Position numbers and translations under genes: made by a program. DNA of 44,868 bases, taken from contig CAYNZH010000017.1 in the NCBI GenBank assembly GCA_964401685.1, positions 1 through 44,868 on the forward strand. The letters run 5' to 3'. How positions within the stretch are numbered: position 1 is the first letter of the stretch; each line of letters starts with the position of its first letter. Of this stretch, positions 17,523-25,276 are shown one piece after another. This DNA is from DASRQK01 sp964401685 (GTDB taxonomy: Bacteria; Bacteroidota; Bacteroidia; Sphingobacteriales; Sphingobacteriaceae). The notes beneath the pieces were generated by a model. It saw only the letters and a program-made list of their open reading frames with translations, was not told the DNA's origin and made no database searches.

Positions 17523-19211
17523 ATGAACAAATTACTACTAACTGCTTTGATAGGGATGCTGTATAGCGGTTCCCTCTGGGCACAGACGGATTACAGTAAC
17601 CGTCAGCAGCTCGGGCAAAGGGTGAGTGCTTTAAGTAAAAGCCACCCAAATTTTGTAAAAACCAGCTCGTTGGCCAAGACCGTTGGTGGTTCGGACATCT
17701 GGATGATCACCATCGGTACAGGAGATGTGACCCAGAAACCGGCCGTCGCAGTTGTAGGTGGGGTAGAAGGCAAGCATCTGCTCGGTGTAGAGCTGGCCAT
17801 GGGCTTTGCCGAGAATCTTTTGGCCAGAGCCGGACAGGCCAATGTCAAAACCTTGTTAGAAACACAGACTTTTTATGTGTTTCCAAACATGAGTCCGGAC
17901 GCCACTGAACAGTATTTTGCATCTCTTCAATATGAGAGAAGTGGAAATGCCCGTCAGGCCGACCTTGACAGGGATGGCAAAATCGGCGAAGATGGATATG
18001 ATGATCTGGATGGAAACGGAAAAATTACGCTTATGCGTATTCTTGATCCCACAGGTTCCCACATTTTAAATCCCAATGATCCAAGATCCTTGATCCCAGC
18101 CGACCTGGGCAAAGGCCAGCGAGGGCAGTATAGAGTTCTCTCCGAAGGCATTGACAACGATAAGGATGGCGAGTTCAATGAGGATGGCCAGGAAGGTATT
18201 CACTTCAATAAGAATTCGACCTACAATTATAAAAACTTTCTACCCGGTGCAGGCGAGCATGCCGTGTCTGAAGTAGAAAACAGAGCACTTTTTGATTTCT
18301 TGTACGATGCATTCAATGTATATACAGTCGTAACTTTTGGACCGCACAACAATCTTTCCCATCCTGTTCAATCCCCAAACAGGGGAGGAGCCGGAGCTGC
18401 TGGGGGACGTGCAGCATTTTCAGGCGGCGGGCGAATCACTTCCTGGTCTGCTCAAGATGCTCAAGCCAACGCATTCATTTCCGAACAATACAAAACCATT
18501 ACCGGCACCAAGGATGCACCCAGAACCTCAACAGAAAACGGAGATTTTTCGGATTGGGCCTATTATCACTACGGCAGGCTGAGCTTCAGCACACCCGGCT
18601 GGTGGGTACCAAAGGTTTCATCTGAAGACGGTAGGCAATCACCAGCCCGTGCTGGTTCAGGCGGAGGTCAGGTCGAAGATGCAGTTGCAGACTACTTAAA
18701 GTGGGCGGACTCACAAGGTATTACAAATGGATTCACCGCGTGGAGTCCCGTGCAACACCCTGATTTCCCCGGACAAACCGTAGAGGTCGGCGGCGTGAAT
18801 CCCTTTGTTATGACAAATCCTCCCTTTCAAATGGTTGGAGACATCGTCGAGAAACACACAGATTTCGTTGTCTCGCTCGCGGAAACCGCGCCATTCATCC
18901 AAATCACCGACGTGAAAACCGAAAAAATCGACAATGGCCTTACGCGTGTCACGCTGAAAGTTTTCAACACCGGAATATTACCCACCTTGAGTCAGGTAGG
19001 CGAACGCAGTTATTTCCTGAAACAAATCGCTGTGCGCGTCAACACAAAAGGAAACCAAGAGGTGGTCTCTGGGCGCAAAGTACAGACTTTGGGATCTATA
19101 GACGGAAGAGGCCATGTTGAACTCTCATGGTTAATACGAGGTACAGGACAGGTCGTCATCGAGGCGGGTAGCCCCAACACAGGTTCTGACAGAGCAGAGG
19201 TATCACTTTAA
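17523..19211 (+). CDS. M14-family carboxypeptidase-like protein, probably catalytically inactive
   Basis: A 562-residue exported protein (signal peptide 1-20, cut after LWA) with the M14 fold. Compared with the neighbouring M14 gene, key residues have changed. The zinc motif HxxE reads H85-L-L-G88, the substrate-binding Asn-Arg pair reads N-K (FNKNSTYNY), and the catalytic Glu region (FCNELW in the neighbour) reads FSTPGW. The second zinc His may survive in FGPHNNL. Residues 147-168 and 211-222 carry Asp/Gly-rich loops (DLDRDGKIGEDG, DLDGNGKIT, DNDKDGEFNEDG) resembling calcium-binding loops. The ATG at 17523 precedes the signal peptide. First of two tandem genes, 12 bases from the next. Confidence 0.85.
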   Translation: MNKLLLTALIGMLYSGSLWAQTDYSNRQQLGQRVSALSKSHPNFVKTSSLAKTVGGSDIWMITIGTGDVTQKPAVAVVGGVEGKHLLGVELAMGFAENLLARAGQANVKTLLETQTFYVFPNMSPDATEQYFASLQYERSGNARQADLDRDGKIGEDGYDDLDGNGKITLMRILDPTGSHILNPNDPRSLIPADLGKGQRGQYRVLSEGIDNDKDGEFNEDGQEGIHFNKNSTYNYKNFLPGAGEHAVSEVENRALFDFLYDAFNVYTVVTFGPHNNLSHPVQSPNRGGAGAAGGRAAFSGGGRITSWSAQDAQANAFISEQYKTITGTKDAPRTSTENGDFSDWAYYHYGRLSFSTPGWWVPKVSSEDGRQSPARAGSGGGQVEDAVADYLKWADSQGITNGFTAWSPVQHPDFPGQTVEVGGVNPFVMTNPPFQMVGDIVEKHTDFVVSLAETAPFIQITDVKTEKIDNGLTRVTLKVFNTGILPTLSQVGERSYFLKQIAVRVNTKGNQEVVSGRKVQTLGSIDGRGHVELSWLIRGTGQVVIEAGSPNTGSDRAEVSL

Positions 19212-19223
19212 TATTGAAAAACA

Positions 19224-20966
19224 ATGTACAATAGAAAATATATATTAGCCCTTTTATTGTTTTTGGGAACAGCATTCTTTGTTCATGCCCAAAAACCCGA
19301 GAATATTTTGGCCGGAGTGGGGACCCCACCCAACCCGAAAGTTCCCATTTCCTGGAACCGCTACAATGACAGCCAAGCTTTAGAAGAAATCTATCGCAAG
19401 ATGGTAGCAGCTCATCCTGACCTAGTTTCCCTGCAATCTATTGGGAAATCTTATCAAGGGAGGGATATATGGGTGCTGACCGTGACTGACAAGAAAAATG
19501 GCGGCGACAGCAACCGTAAACCTGCGATTTATATAGACGGTGGAATCCACGCAAATGAGATTCAGACGTCTGAGTTTGCCCTTTACACGGCCTGGTACCT
19601 GACCGAGATGCACGCCGCCGGCAATGCCTTTGTCAAAGAGCTCTTGGTAGACAAGACCTTTTATATTGCTCCAACGATTAGCCCGGATTCCCGTGATCAC
19701 TTTTTTCATAAGGCAAACACACAAAACTCAGCCAGAACCGGGCAAGTGCCTGTTGACAATGATCGCGACGGACTAGTTGACGAAGACGAGTATAATGATC
19801 TCGACGGTGACGGTCATGTGACCATGATGCGACGGAAAAGTCCATTTGGCCAGTTCATCGAAGATCCCACAGATCCACGACGCATGATACGTGTTCCAGA
19901 CGGACAAAAAGGAGTTTACGAACTGCTCGGGAGCGAGGGACTTGATAGCGACGGCGATGGACGGATCAATGAAGATGGTGACGGAGGCTATGATCCCAAC
20001 AGGGATTTTGGTTGGAACTGGCAACCAAACTACTTTCAGCGAGGCGCCTACAAGTACCCGTTCTCTCTACCGGAAAATCGTGCTGTCGGAGATTTTATCA
20101 TGAAACACCGAAACATTGCTGCCGGTCAGAACTACCACAATATGGGAGGAATGATCCTGCGCGGACCCGGAGCTGCCGAGGATGAGGCACTTATAAACAG
20201 GCAAGATATAGCCGTGTATGATGCCCTTGGAAAGCATGGTGAACTGTTGATCCCAGGCTACCGTTATATTATTACCTACAAAGATTTGTATTCAGTGTAC
20301 GGAGGTCAGCTGGACTGGATGAGTTTCGGACGTGGTATATTCGCCTTCTGTAACGAATTATGGATGGCAAACATGCTTTTCAATAATCCAACATCCACGG
20401 ATAGGCAAGGTGATCAATACGCAGCAGACAAATACCTTCTTTTGGAAGATGCCTTTGTGCCTTGGAAGCCCTATAACCACCCTCAATATGGGGAAATCGA
20501 AATCGGCGGCTTCAAGAAAACCTACGGCCGGATCCACCCCGGATTTTTGCTCGAGTCTGATGCTCATCGCAATGCCTTGTTTACCATTTATCACGCGTAT
20601 CACACGCCTAAGCTAAATGTGGACGATATTACGGTAAAAGATTTGGGCAACGGCATCAAGGAGGTTACGGCGGTCGTCCGCAACGAGCGTATCATCCCAA
20701 CGCATTCGGCCCATGACGTGCGCAACAAGATAGAAGTCCCGAACGTCGTGACGCTGACTGGCGGAACGGTTTTGTCGGGGATGATTGTTGAAAATCTAGA
20801 TTTTAACCTGACGACAGAGCAAAAAGTCGATCCAGCAAATGTGAAAGTAAGCACCATTCCTGGAAATGGCTATGTCATCGTAAGATGGCTTGTCAAAGGA
20901 GGTAGTAAATACACCGTCACAGTGGACAGTTGGAAAGGCGGAATCGCTGAAAGAACGACAAGCTAG
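19224..20966 (+). CDS. M14-family zinc carboxypeptidase (secreted, catalytic residues present)
   Basis: A 580-residue exported metallopeptidase with signal peptide 1-22 (cut after VHA). All active-site features of M14 are visible: zinc ligands H109 and E112 in GGIHANE, N259-R260 in DPNRDFGWNW matching the substrate-binding Asn-Arg, the third zinc ligand H305 in QNYHNM, and the likely general base E378 in FCNELW. As in the preceding gene, acidic Asp/Gly loops at 178-196 and 241-252 (DNDRDGLVDEDE, DLDGDGHVT, DSDGDGRINEDG) interrupt the domain. A beta-rich C-terminal domain follows (about 470-575). Peptide substrate is unknown; acting together with the inactive paralogue is inferred. Confidence 0.92.
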   Translation: MYNRKYILALLLFLGTAFFVHAQKPENILAGVGTPPNPKVPISWNRYNDSQALEEIYRKMVAAHPDLVSLQSIGKSYQGRDIWVLTVTDKKNGGDSNRKPAIYIDGGIHANEIQTSEFALYTAWYLTEMHAAGNAFVKELLVDKTFYIAPTISPDSRDHFFHKANTQNSARTGQVPVDNDRDGLVDEDEYNDLDGDGHVTMMRRKSPFGQFIEDPTDPRRMIRVPDGQKGVYELLGSEGLDSDGDGRINEDGDGGYDPNRDFGWNWQPNYFQRGAYKYPFSLPENRAVGDFIMKHRNIAAGQNYHNMGGMILRGPGAAEDEALINRQDIAVYDALGKHGELLIPGYRYIITYKDLYSVYGGQLDWMSFGRGIFAFCNELWMANMLFNNPTSTDRQGDQYAADKYLLLEDAFVPWKPYNHPQYGEIEIGGFKKTYGRIHPGFLLESDAHRNALFTIYHAYHTPKLNVDDITVKDLGNGIKEVTAVVRNERIIPTHSAHDVRNKIEVPNVVTLTGGTVLSGMIVENLDFNLTTEQKVDPANVKVSTIPGNGYVIVRWLVKGGSKYTVTVDSWKGGIAERTTS

Positions 20967-20983
20967 ACGTTCCTTTAAAACAG

Positions 20984-21021
20984 AAAAGGTTGCTCAAACT
21001 TCAACGTTCGAGCAACCTTTT
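20984..21021. terminator. Bidirectional terminator between the M14 operon and dnaJ
   Basis: AAAAGGTTGCTC (20984-20995) pairs with GAGCAACCTTTT (21010-21021) around a 14-base loop. It is followed by a T run on the forward strand and TTTTCTGTTTT on the reverse strand, so it can serve both convergent operons. Confidence 0.88.
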
Positions 21022-21045
21022 TTTATTGCATTCGCCGAGATCTTA

Positions 21046-22203
21046 TTATTCGAAATACTCTTTTACTCGTTCAAAGAAAGACTTCTCGTTTTTTCCCGGT
21101 TGGGGCTTAAAGTTGGGTGATTGTCTCAATTGTTCCAAAAGTGACTTCTCGTCGGCAGACACAGCTTTCGGCGTCCAAACATTAACATAGACCAGCTGAT
21201 CGCCCTTGTGATAACTGTTCACTTCGGGAATACCCTTGCCTTTTAACCTCAGAATTTTGCCAGCCTGAGTTCCAGGTTCTATCTTTATTTTTGCCTTCGC
21301 ATCAATGGTCGGAATTTCAACGCTGGTACCCAAAGTCGCATCCACGAAATTGATATAGAGATCATAAATCACGTTGATTCCCTCTCTTTTGAGGGTAGGA
21401 TGCGGAACTTCTTCGATCAAAATGATCAGATCACCTGGCATTCCTCCACGAGGTGCGGCGTTACCTTTTCCACTCATTGAAAGCTGCATGCCTTCACTCA
21501 CACCAGCGGGAATGTTGATACTGATGGTTTCTTCGCCTCTTACCAGGCCATCGCCATGGCAGGACGTACATTTTGCCGTGATCTCCACACCCTCTCCGTT
21601 ACAAGTTGGACAGGTACTGGTTGTCTGCATCTGCCCCAAAATGGTATTTGTCACCCTCCTCACAGCGCCAGAACCACCACAGGTGCGGCAATTCTGTACA
21701 GAGGACCGGTCCTTGGCGCCGCTTCCGTCACAGGTCTGACAAGTCATCTGTTTGTTGACCTTTATTTTCTTTTCTGTCCCCTTGGCGATTTCATCTAAAG
21801 TCAATTTGACTTTTATCCTCAGATTGGTGCCCCTAGTTGCGCGACGACCACCGCGTTGACCACCGCCACCACCGAAAAAACTCTCAAAGGGACTTCCACC
21901 GCCCCCGAAGATATCTCCAAATTGGCTAAAAATATCTTCCATGTTCATCCCACCACCATAAGCGCCCCCGCCGGCTGCGCTACTGGCCGCATGACCAAAC
22001 TGATCGTATCGTTGTCTTTTTTCAGGATTACTGAGCACTTCATAGGCCTCAGCGGCTTCCTTAAATTTTTCTTCTGCTTCTTTGTTATCCGGATTCTTGT
22101 CCGGGTGATATTTTATGGCCAACTTCCTATAGGCTGACTTGATTTCGGCTTGGTCAGATTGACGCGACACCCCTAAAATATCATAATAATCTCTTTTTGC
22201 CAT
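21046..22203 (-). CDS. dnaJ: Chaperone DnaJ (Hsp40)
   Basis: Co-chaperone that delivers unfolded clients to DnaK and stimulates its ATPase. The 385-residue type I protein has the J domain (1-70) with HPD at 33-35, a Gly/Phe-rich region (about 72-125), a zinc-finger region with four CxxCxGxG repeats (CQTCDGSG, CRTCGGSG, CPTCNGEG, CTSCHGDG), and the C-terminal peptide-binding domain. All zinc cysteines are present. It is 10 bases behind grpE and clearly in the same operon; dnaK is not in the window. Confidence 0.98.
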   Translation of the reverse strand: MAKRDYYDILGVSRQSDQAEIKSAYRKLAIKYHPDKNPDNKEAEEKFKEAAEAYEVLSNPEKRQRYDQFGHAASSAAGGGAYGGGMNMEDIFSQFGDIFGGGGSPFESFFGGGGGQRGGRRATRGTNLRIKVKLTLDEIAKGTEKKIKVNKQMTCQTCDGSGAKDRSSVQNCRTCGGSGAVRRVTNTILGQMQTTSTCPTCNGEGVEITAKCTSCHGDGLVRGEETISINIPAGVSEGMQLSMSGKGNAAPRGGMPGDLIILIEEVPHPTLKREGINVIYDLYINFVDATLGTSVEIPTIDAKAKIKIEPGTQAGKILRLKGKGIPEVNSYHKGDQLVYVNVWTPKAVSADEKSLLEQLRQSPNFKPQPGKNEKSFFERVKEYFE

Positions 22204-22213
22204 AACTCTAAAA

Positions 22214-22771
22214 TTAGTTGCCCACCACCACTTTTGCGTATCTCAATACTTTATCATTCAGCAAATAACCCTTCTCTACTTCATCAACTACTTTACCTTT
22301 CATGTCGGCTGAAGGCGCAGGAACATTTGTAATCGCTTCGTGGTAGTCGGCATCAAAAGGCTCGCCTATGGAGTTCATTTCCTTGAGACCTTCCTGTTGA
22401 AGGATTTTTTTGAATTTTTGGTTGATCAGTTCTACTCCCTCGATCACAGACCCGAGCTCAGTCGCACTTTCCATCATTTTTAGCGCTCGGTCCATATCAT
22501 CAAGCACGGTAAGCAAGTTGGAAATCACATCCTTGCCTGCGGATTGAATGAGCTCGACGCGTTCCCTGGAGGTGCGTCGTTTGAAATTGTCAAATTCAGC
22601 ATATAGACGGACATATTTGTCATTGGAAAGCTCCAGTTCAGCCTTTAATTTTTCAACCTCGTTTTCAGTTTCGATGGCATTTTGGTCCTCCATTTCACTT
22701 TCTTTCTCCGGATCCTGAACAAGTTTAGGATCTATTTCTTTATCCATTGATTTGTCGTCTTTATGAGTCAT
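22214..22771 (-). CDS. grpE: Nucleotide exchange factor GrpE
   Basis: Releases ADP from DnaK during the chaperone cycle. The 185-residue protein has the usual layout: an acidic disordered N-terminus (1-45), a long coiled-coil helix (about 40-90) containing YAEFDNFKRRTSRER, and the C-terminal beta domain around residues 128-185 with AITNVP and VVDEVEKGYLLNDKVLRYAKVVV (family signature, positions 160-183). The start is the ATG at 22771, though the ATG at 22747 is possible. First gene of grpE-dnaJ. Confidence 0.96.
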   Translation of the reverse strand: MTHKDDKSMDKEIDPKLVQDPEKESEMEDQNAIETENEVEKLKAELELSNDKYVRLYAEFDNFKRRTSRERVELIQSAGKDVISNLLTVLDDMDRALKMMESATELGSVIEGVELINQKFKKILQQEGLKEMNSIGEPFDADYHEAITNVPAPSADMKGKVVDEVEKGYLLNDKVLRYAKVVVGN

Positions 22772-22791
22772 TGTTTAAATATTTTGTATGT

Positions 22792-22822
22792 CAAACTGAC
22801 TAATCGCAAATTCACGGCCAAT
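22792..22822 (-). promoter_or_regulatory. Possible grpE-dnaJ promoter
   Basis: Reverse-strand TCAGTTTG (22799-22792, one mismatch from TAnnTTTG) with ATTG (22822-22819) after a 19-base spacer. Four GTCAG-type elements lie around it (22796-22800 inverted, 22834, 22842 and 22863). Weak evidence. Confidence 0.35.
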
Positions 22823-22870
22823 GTAAAATAACGGTCAGCCTGTCAGTTTTAAGGGTTGTTTTGTCAGGTG

Positions 22871-23551
22871 TTATAGCTCAACCTCGTCTTGAAGATGGCC
22901 ATTGAAGGTTCGGATGATACGCGAGGGCATGTTCCTGATCAACTGATAATCGTGAGTCGCCATCAATACGGCGGTACCGGCGCGGCTAATTTCCTTTAAC
23001 AACAATACGATCTCCTGGGAGGTTTCTGGGTCTAGATTCCCGGTTGGTTCATCTGCAAGGATGATTTCAGGGTTGTTTAGAAGTGCGCGGGCAATGACGA
23101 TTCTCTGCTGTTCGCCGCCAGAAAGCTCGTGAGGCATCTTTTTGAATTTCGATCGCAGACCCACTTTTTCCAAAACATCCAGCATTCTGCTCTGAATCAA
23201 CGCTGGATCTTTCCAACCCGTTGCTTTTAATGCAAATTCGAGGTTTTTCTCCACACTTCGATCGGTCAATAGGTGGAAATCCTGAAACACTATACCCAGC
23301 TTTCTACGTAAATAAGGCACATCCTTGTCGCTCAGCTTGTTCAGATCAAAACCAGCCACAAGACCTTCGCCGCTTGCAATATGCAAGTCACCATATAATA
23401 TTTTCAGCAAACTACTCTTACCGCTACCGGTCTGTCCGATCAAGAATAAAAATTCCCCTTTATTAACATTTAAATTAACATCTGATAGCACCAGATGCTG
23501 TGGTTGGTAGATATCAACTTTTCTGAGGGAAATAACGGTGTCGCCAATCAT
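22871..23551 (-). CDS. ftsE: Cell-division ABC ATPase FtsE
   Basis: A 226-residue ABC ATP-binding protein. Walker A GQTGSGKS is at 39-46, the Q loop at FQDFHLL, the signature LSGGEQQR near 143-150, Walker B ILADEPTGNLD near 164-174 and the switch His in MATHD. The compact length and FtsE-like features (EFLFLIGQTGSGKSSLLK region, LGIVFQDFHLL) support FtsE, which with FtsX activates septal cell-wall hydrolases. FtsX is not adjacent here, which is usual in many Bacteroidota, so a LolD/MacB-type lipoprotein ATPase remains a minor alternative. It follows the 68-residue gene by 15 bases. Confidence 0.83.
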   Translation of the reverse strand: MIGDTVISLRKVDIYQPQHLVLSDVNLNVNKGEFLFLIGQTGSGKSSLLKILYGDLHIASGEGLVAGFDLNKLSDKDVPYLRRKLGIVFQDFHLLTDRSVEKNLEFALKATGWKDPALIQSRMLDVLEKVGLRSKFKKMPHELSGGEQQRIVIARALLNNPEIILADEPTGNLDPETSQEIVLLLKEISRAGTAVLMATHDYQLIRNMPSRIIRTFNGHLQDEVEL

Positions 23552-23566
23552 ATTTGTGTATTGCTG

Positions 23567-23773
23567 TTAAAATTCAATTTTCTTGATTTCCCCGAAGGGC
23601 ATATTACGGACCATTTCCATGATCTCCTCGGCTTTGTCCTGAAGGCCGAGCTTTTCCAGTGATTTATCCGGTCTGTCGACTCTGAAATAGGCAAGCAAGG
23701 TAAATTTCTCGTCTCTCAACTGCACATAATCCGGAATTTTGGCCACGCCTTTCACTTTTATGACATACATCAT
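23567..23773 (-). CDS. Conserved-looking 68-residue protein of unknown function
   Basis: I do not recognise a characterised family. The 68-residue product begins MMYVIKVKGVAKIP, has beta-rich character (VIKVKG, FTLLAYFRV) followed by a short helix (DKAEEIMEMVRN), and ends GEIKKIEF. It has no signal or membrane segment, so it is probably cytosolic. The frame is open upstream of 23773, but that stretch overlaps the acyl-CoA reductase gene. A perfect -33/-7 promoter embedded in the end of that gene places the transcription start at this ATG. The spacing to ftsE (15 bases) suggests co-transcription. Confidence 0.72.
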   Translation of the reverse strand: MMYVIKVKGVAKIPDYVQLRDEKFTLLAYFRVDRPDKSLEKLGLQDKAEEIMEMVRNMPFGEIKKIEF

Positions 23774-23774
23774 G

Positions 23775-24806
23775 CTACAAATATACTGGAACTTTTGGGT
23801 CAGCCAAAAACTCCAGCGTATTGATTCCGTCGGCATAGTCGGTCAATGAAGGCTGTTGGCTTTCACCCGGGCCGACTAGCGGACGTAGAATGTCTAATTC
23901 AGAAGTGCTCACTACACATTGAATATTGTCAGCCTGCGCATTAAGTGTTGTTGTCACCTCATTTAGCGATTCATAATGCTCATAATAGACAACCGCAAGA
24001 GGAGAGGCTATTGCCCGGTCTTCCTTCAAGAGTAGAAACCCGTTGTCATAATGTTTGTCCCCATTTATCAAATAAATTGATTTGTTATAATCGTAATTGT
24101 TGTTGTATTTGAAATGATCTTTGACCGCCTCATGGCTTTGGATTCCCTCGAAAAAATGGCGGAAATCATAATCCGATGGAACATAGATCTTGGACACATT
24201 GCGACAGCCCAAACCGAAGTAATCAAAAATATCGTGACCCAGATCATTCAATTGGCCGGGGCTTTCCTGCCCGTCTAAAACGGCGACACTATTGCGATTT
24301 TTCCGTATGATATGTGGGTGGTTTCTAAAATAATAATCAAAATACCGAGCACTATTGTTGCTGCCGGTGGCTATAACCAGGTCGAAGTCGCTGAGCCTGT
24401 CTACCAATTCGATTCGGTTGCCAAAACGAGGTTCGGTTTCAGTCAGGAGACGAATCATGTAGATGGGGAGTGCCCTGTCTGCAGATGATAATTTAATTTT
24501 CGCTCTATAACCAGCAGCAAGGACAGCAATCAGATCGTGGAAACCCACCAATGGGATATTACCAGCAAAAATCAGCCCGACGGACTGCGTACGTGAATCT
24601 TGAAAAGGGTAGGGGGCGAGCCACTCCCTCAGTTTTGCCTCCTTGAGTTGATTCGCCAGGGATGCGACCGCTCTTTCGAGACTTGCCGGAGTATACCAGG
24701 CATTTTGTTGCTCCGCCTGATTTATTGCCGACAGGAGTTCTTCGGAACCTTTCTCTATTTGGGTGCCCCATTGGGCCAACCCCATGATTCTCTCTTCTAC
24801 AGTCAC
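23775..24806 (-). CDS. LuxC-type acyl-CoA reductase
   Basis: A 343-residue NAD(P)H-dependent reductase of the LuxC/aldehyde-dehydrogenase superfamily that reduces acyl-CoA or acyl-enzyme groups to aldehydes. Features include the substrate-side FAGNIPLVGFHDLIAVLAAG (78-97), IATGSNNSARYF, RKNRNSVAVL, and the cysteine in FGLGCRNVSKIYVP that matches the catalytic nucleophile. The start is a GTG at 24806; the next ATG (24785) would remove conserved residues. Divergent from a dicluster ferredoxin, a pairing often seen in Bacteroidota. No lux genes are present, so light production is not implied. The physiological substrate is unknown. Confidence 0.87.
   Translation of the reverse strand: MTVEERIMGLAQWGTQIEKGSEELLSAINQAEQQNAWYTPASLERAVASLANQLKEAKLREWLAPYPFQDSRTQSVGLIFAGNIPLVGFHDLIAVLAAGYRAKIKLSSADRALPIYMIRLLTETEPRFGNRIELVDRLSDFDLVIATGSNNSARYFDYYFRNHPHIIRKNRNSVAVLDGQESPGQLNDLGHDIFDYFGLGCRNVSKIYVPSDYDFRHFFEGIQSHEAVKDHFKYNNNYDYNKSIYLINGDKHYDNGFLLLKEDRAIASPLAVVYYEHYESLNEVTTTLNAQADNIQCVVSTSELDILRPLVGPGESQQPSLTDYADGINTLEFLADPKVPVYL
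23778..23808 (-). promoter_or_regulatory. Internal promoter of the 68-residue gene and ftsE, leaderless geometry
   Basis: Reverse strand: TTTG (23808-23805), 19-base spacer, TATATTTG (23785-23778), then 4 bases to the ATG at 23773. Both boxes are perfect and lie inside the 3' end of the acyl-CoA reductase gene. Confidence 0.68.
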
Positions 24807-24853
24807 GCTTATGTCCTTTGTTGAAATGCCAAAAATTATTGTCTAAAATTTTG

Positions 24854-24861
24854 TATCTTTG
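24854..24861 (+). promoter_or_regulatory. -7 box for the ferredoxin gene
   Basis: TATCTTTG, perfect TAnnTTTG, 58 bases before the ferredoxin ATG. No -33 TTTG at the expected distance. Confidence 0.5.
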
Positions 24862-24881
24862 CCATTAGACACGAAATTATA

Positions 24882-24912
24882 CAAAAATAGGTTATTATCA
24901 TTAGATTTCAAT
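24882..24912 (-). promoter_or_regulatory. Promoter of the acyl-CoA reductase gene
   Basis: Reverse strand: ATTG (24912-24909), 19-base spacer, TATTTTTG (24889-24882). It lies within the leader of the divergent ferredoxin gene, so the two transcripts overlap at their 5' ends. Confidence 0.5.
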
Positions 24913-24919
24913 ATACAAG

Positions 24920-25270
24920 ATGGCAATTAAGATAACAGACGAATGCATCAATTGTGGCGCTTGTGAACCTGAATGTCCAAATAACGCAATATATGATGCA
25001 GGGATGGGATGGAAGTATTCAGAGGGAACGGCACTCAGCGGATTGATCAATTTTGGGGATGGGCGGCAGATGAATGCAGACGAAGAGCAAATGGCCATCT
25101 CCGACGAAGTATATTTTATCGTATCTGACAAGTGTACAGAGTGTGTCGGGTTTCACGACGAGCCTCAATGTGCTGCCGTCTGCCCTGTGGATTGCTGTGT
25201 GGATGACGAGGATATTCGCGAGTCAGAAGAAGAACTTTTGGCCAAAAAAGCGTGGCTGCACGCTGAATAG
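24920..25270 (+). CDS. 4Fe-4S dicluster ferredoxin
   Basis: A 116-residue soluble electron carrier of the Alvin/YfhL type. The first half holds C9xxC12xxC15xxxC19 followed by PNNAIYDAG. A 50-residue insertion then precedes the second set C72xxC75x8C84xxxC88, where the longer eight-residue spacing is typical of Alvin-type ferredoxins. C92 and C93 add to the second half. The acidic C-terminus ends in a short helix. It is divergent from the LuxC-type reductase and could supply or accept electrons in the same metabolic step (inference from context only). Convergent with the usp gene, 6 bases away. Confidence 0.93.
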   Translation: MAIKITDECINCGACEPECPNNAIYDAGMGWKYSEGTALSGLINFGDGRQMNADEEQMAISDEVYFIVSDKCTECVGFHDEPQCAAVCPVDCCVDDEDIRESEEELLAKKAWLHAE

Positions 25271-25276
25271 CAACTC

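Noticed and set aside
23786..23836. Extended N-terminus of the 68-residue protein (up to 89 residues).
   Set aside because: The extra stretch lies inside the acyl-CoA reductase gene and contains the promoter, so it is unlikely to be translated.
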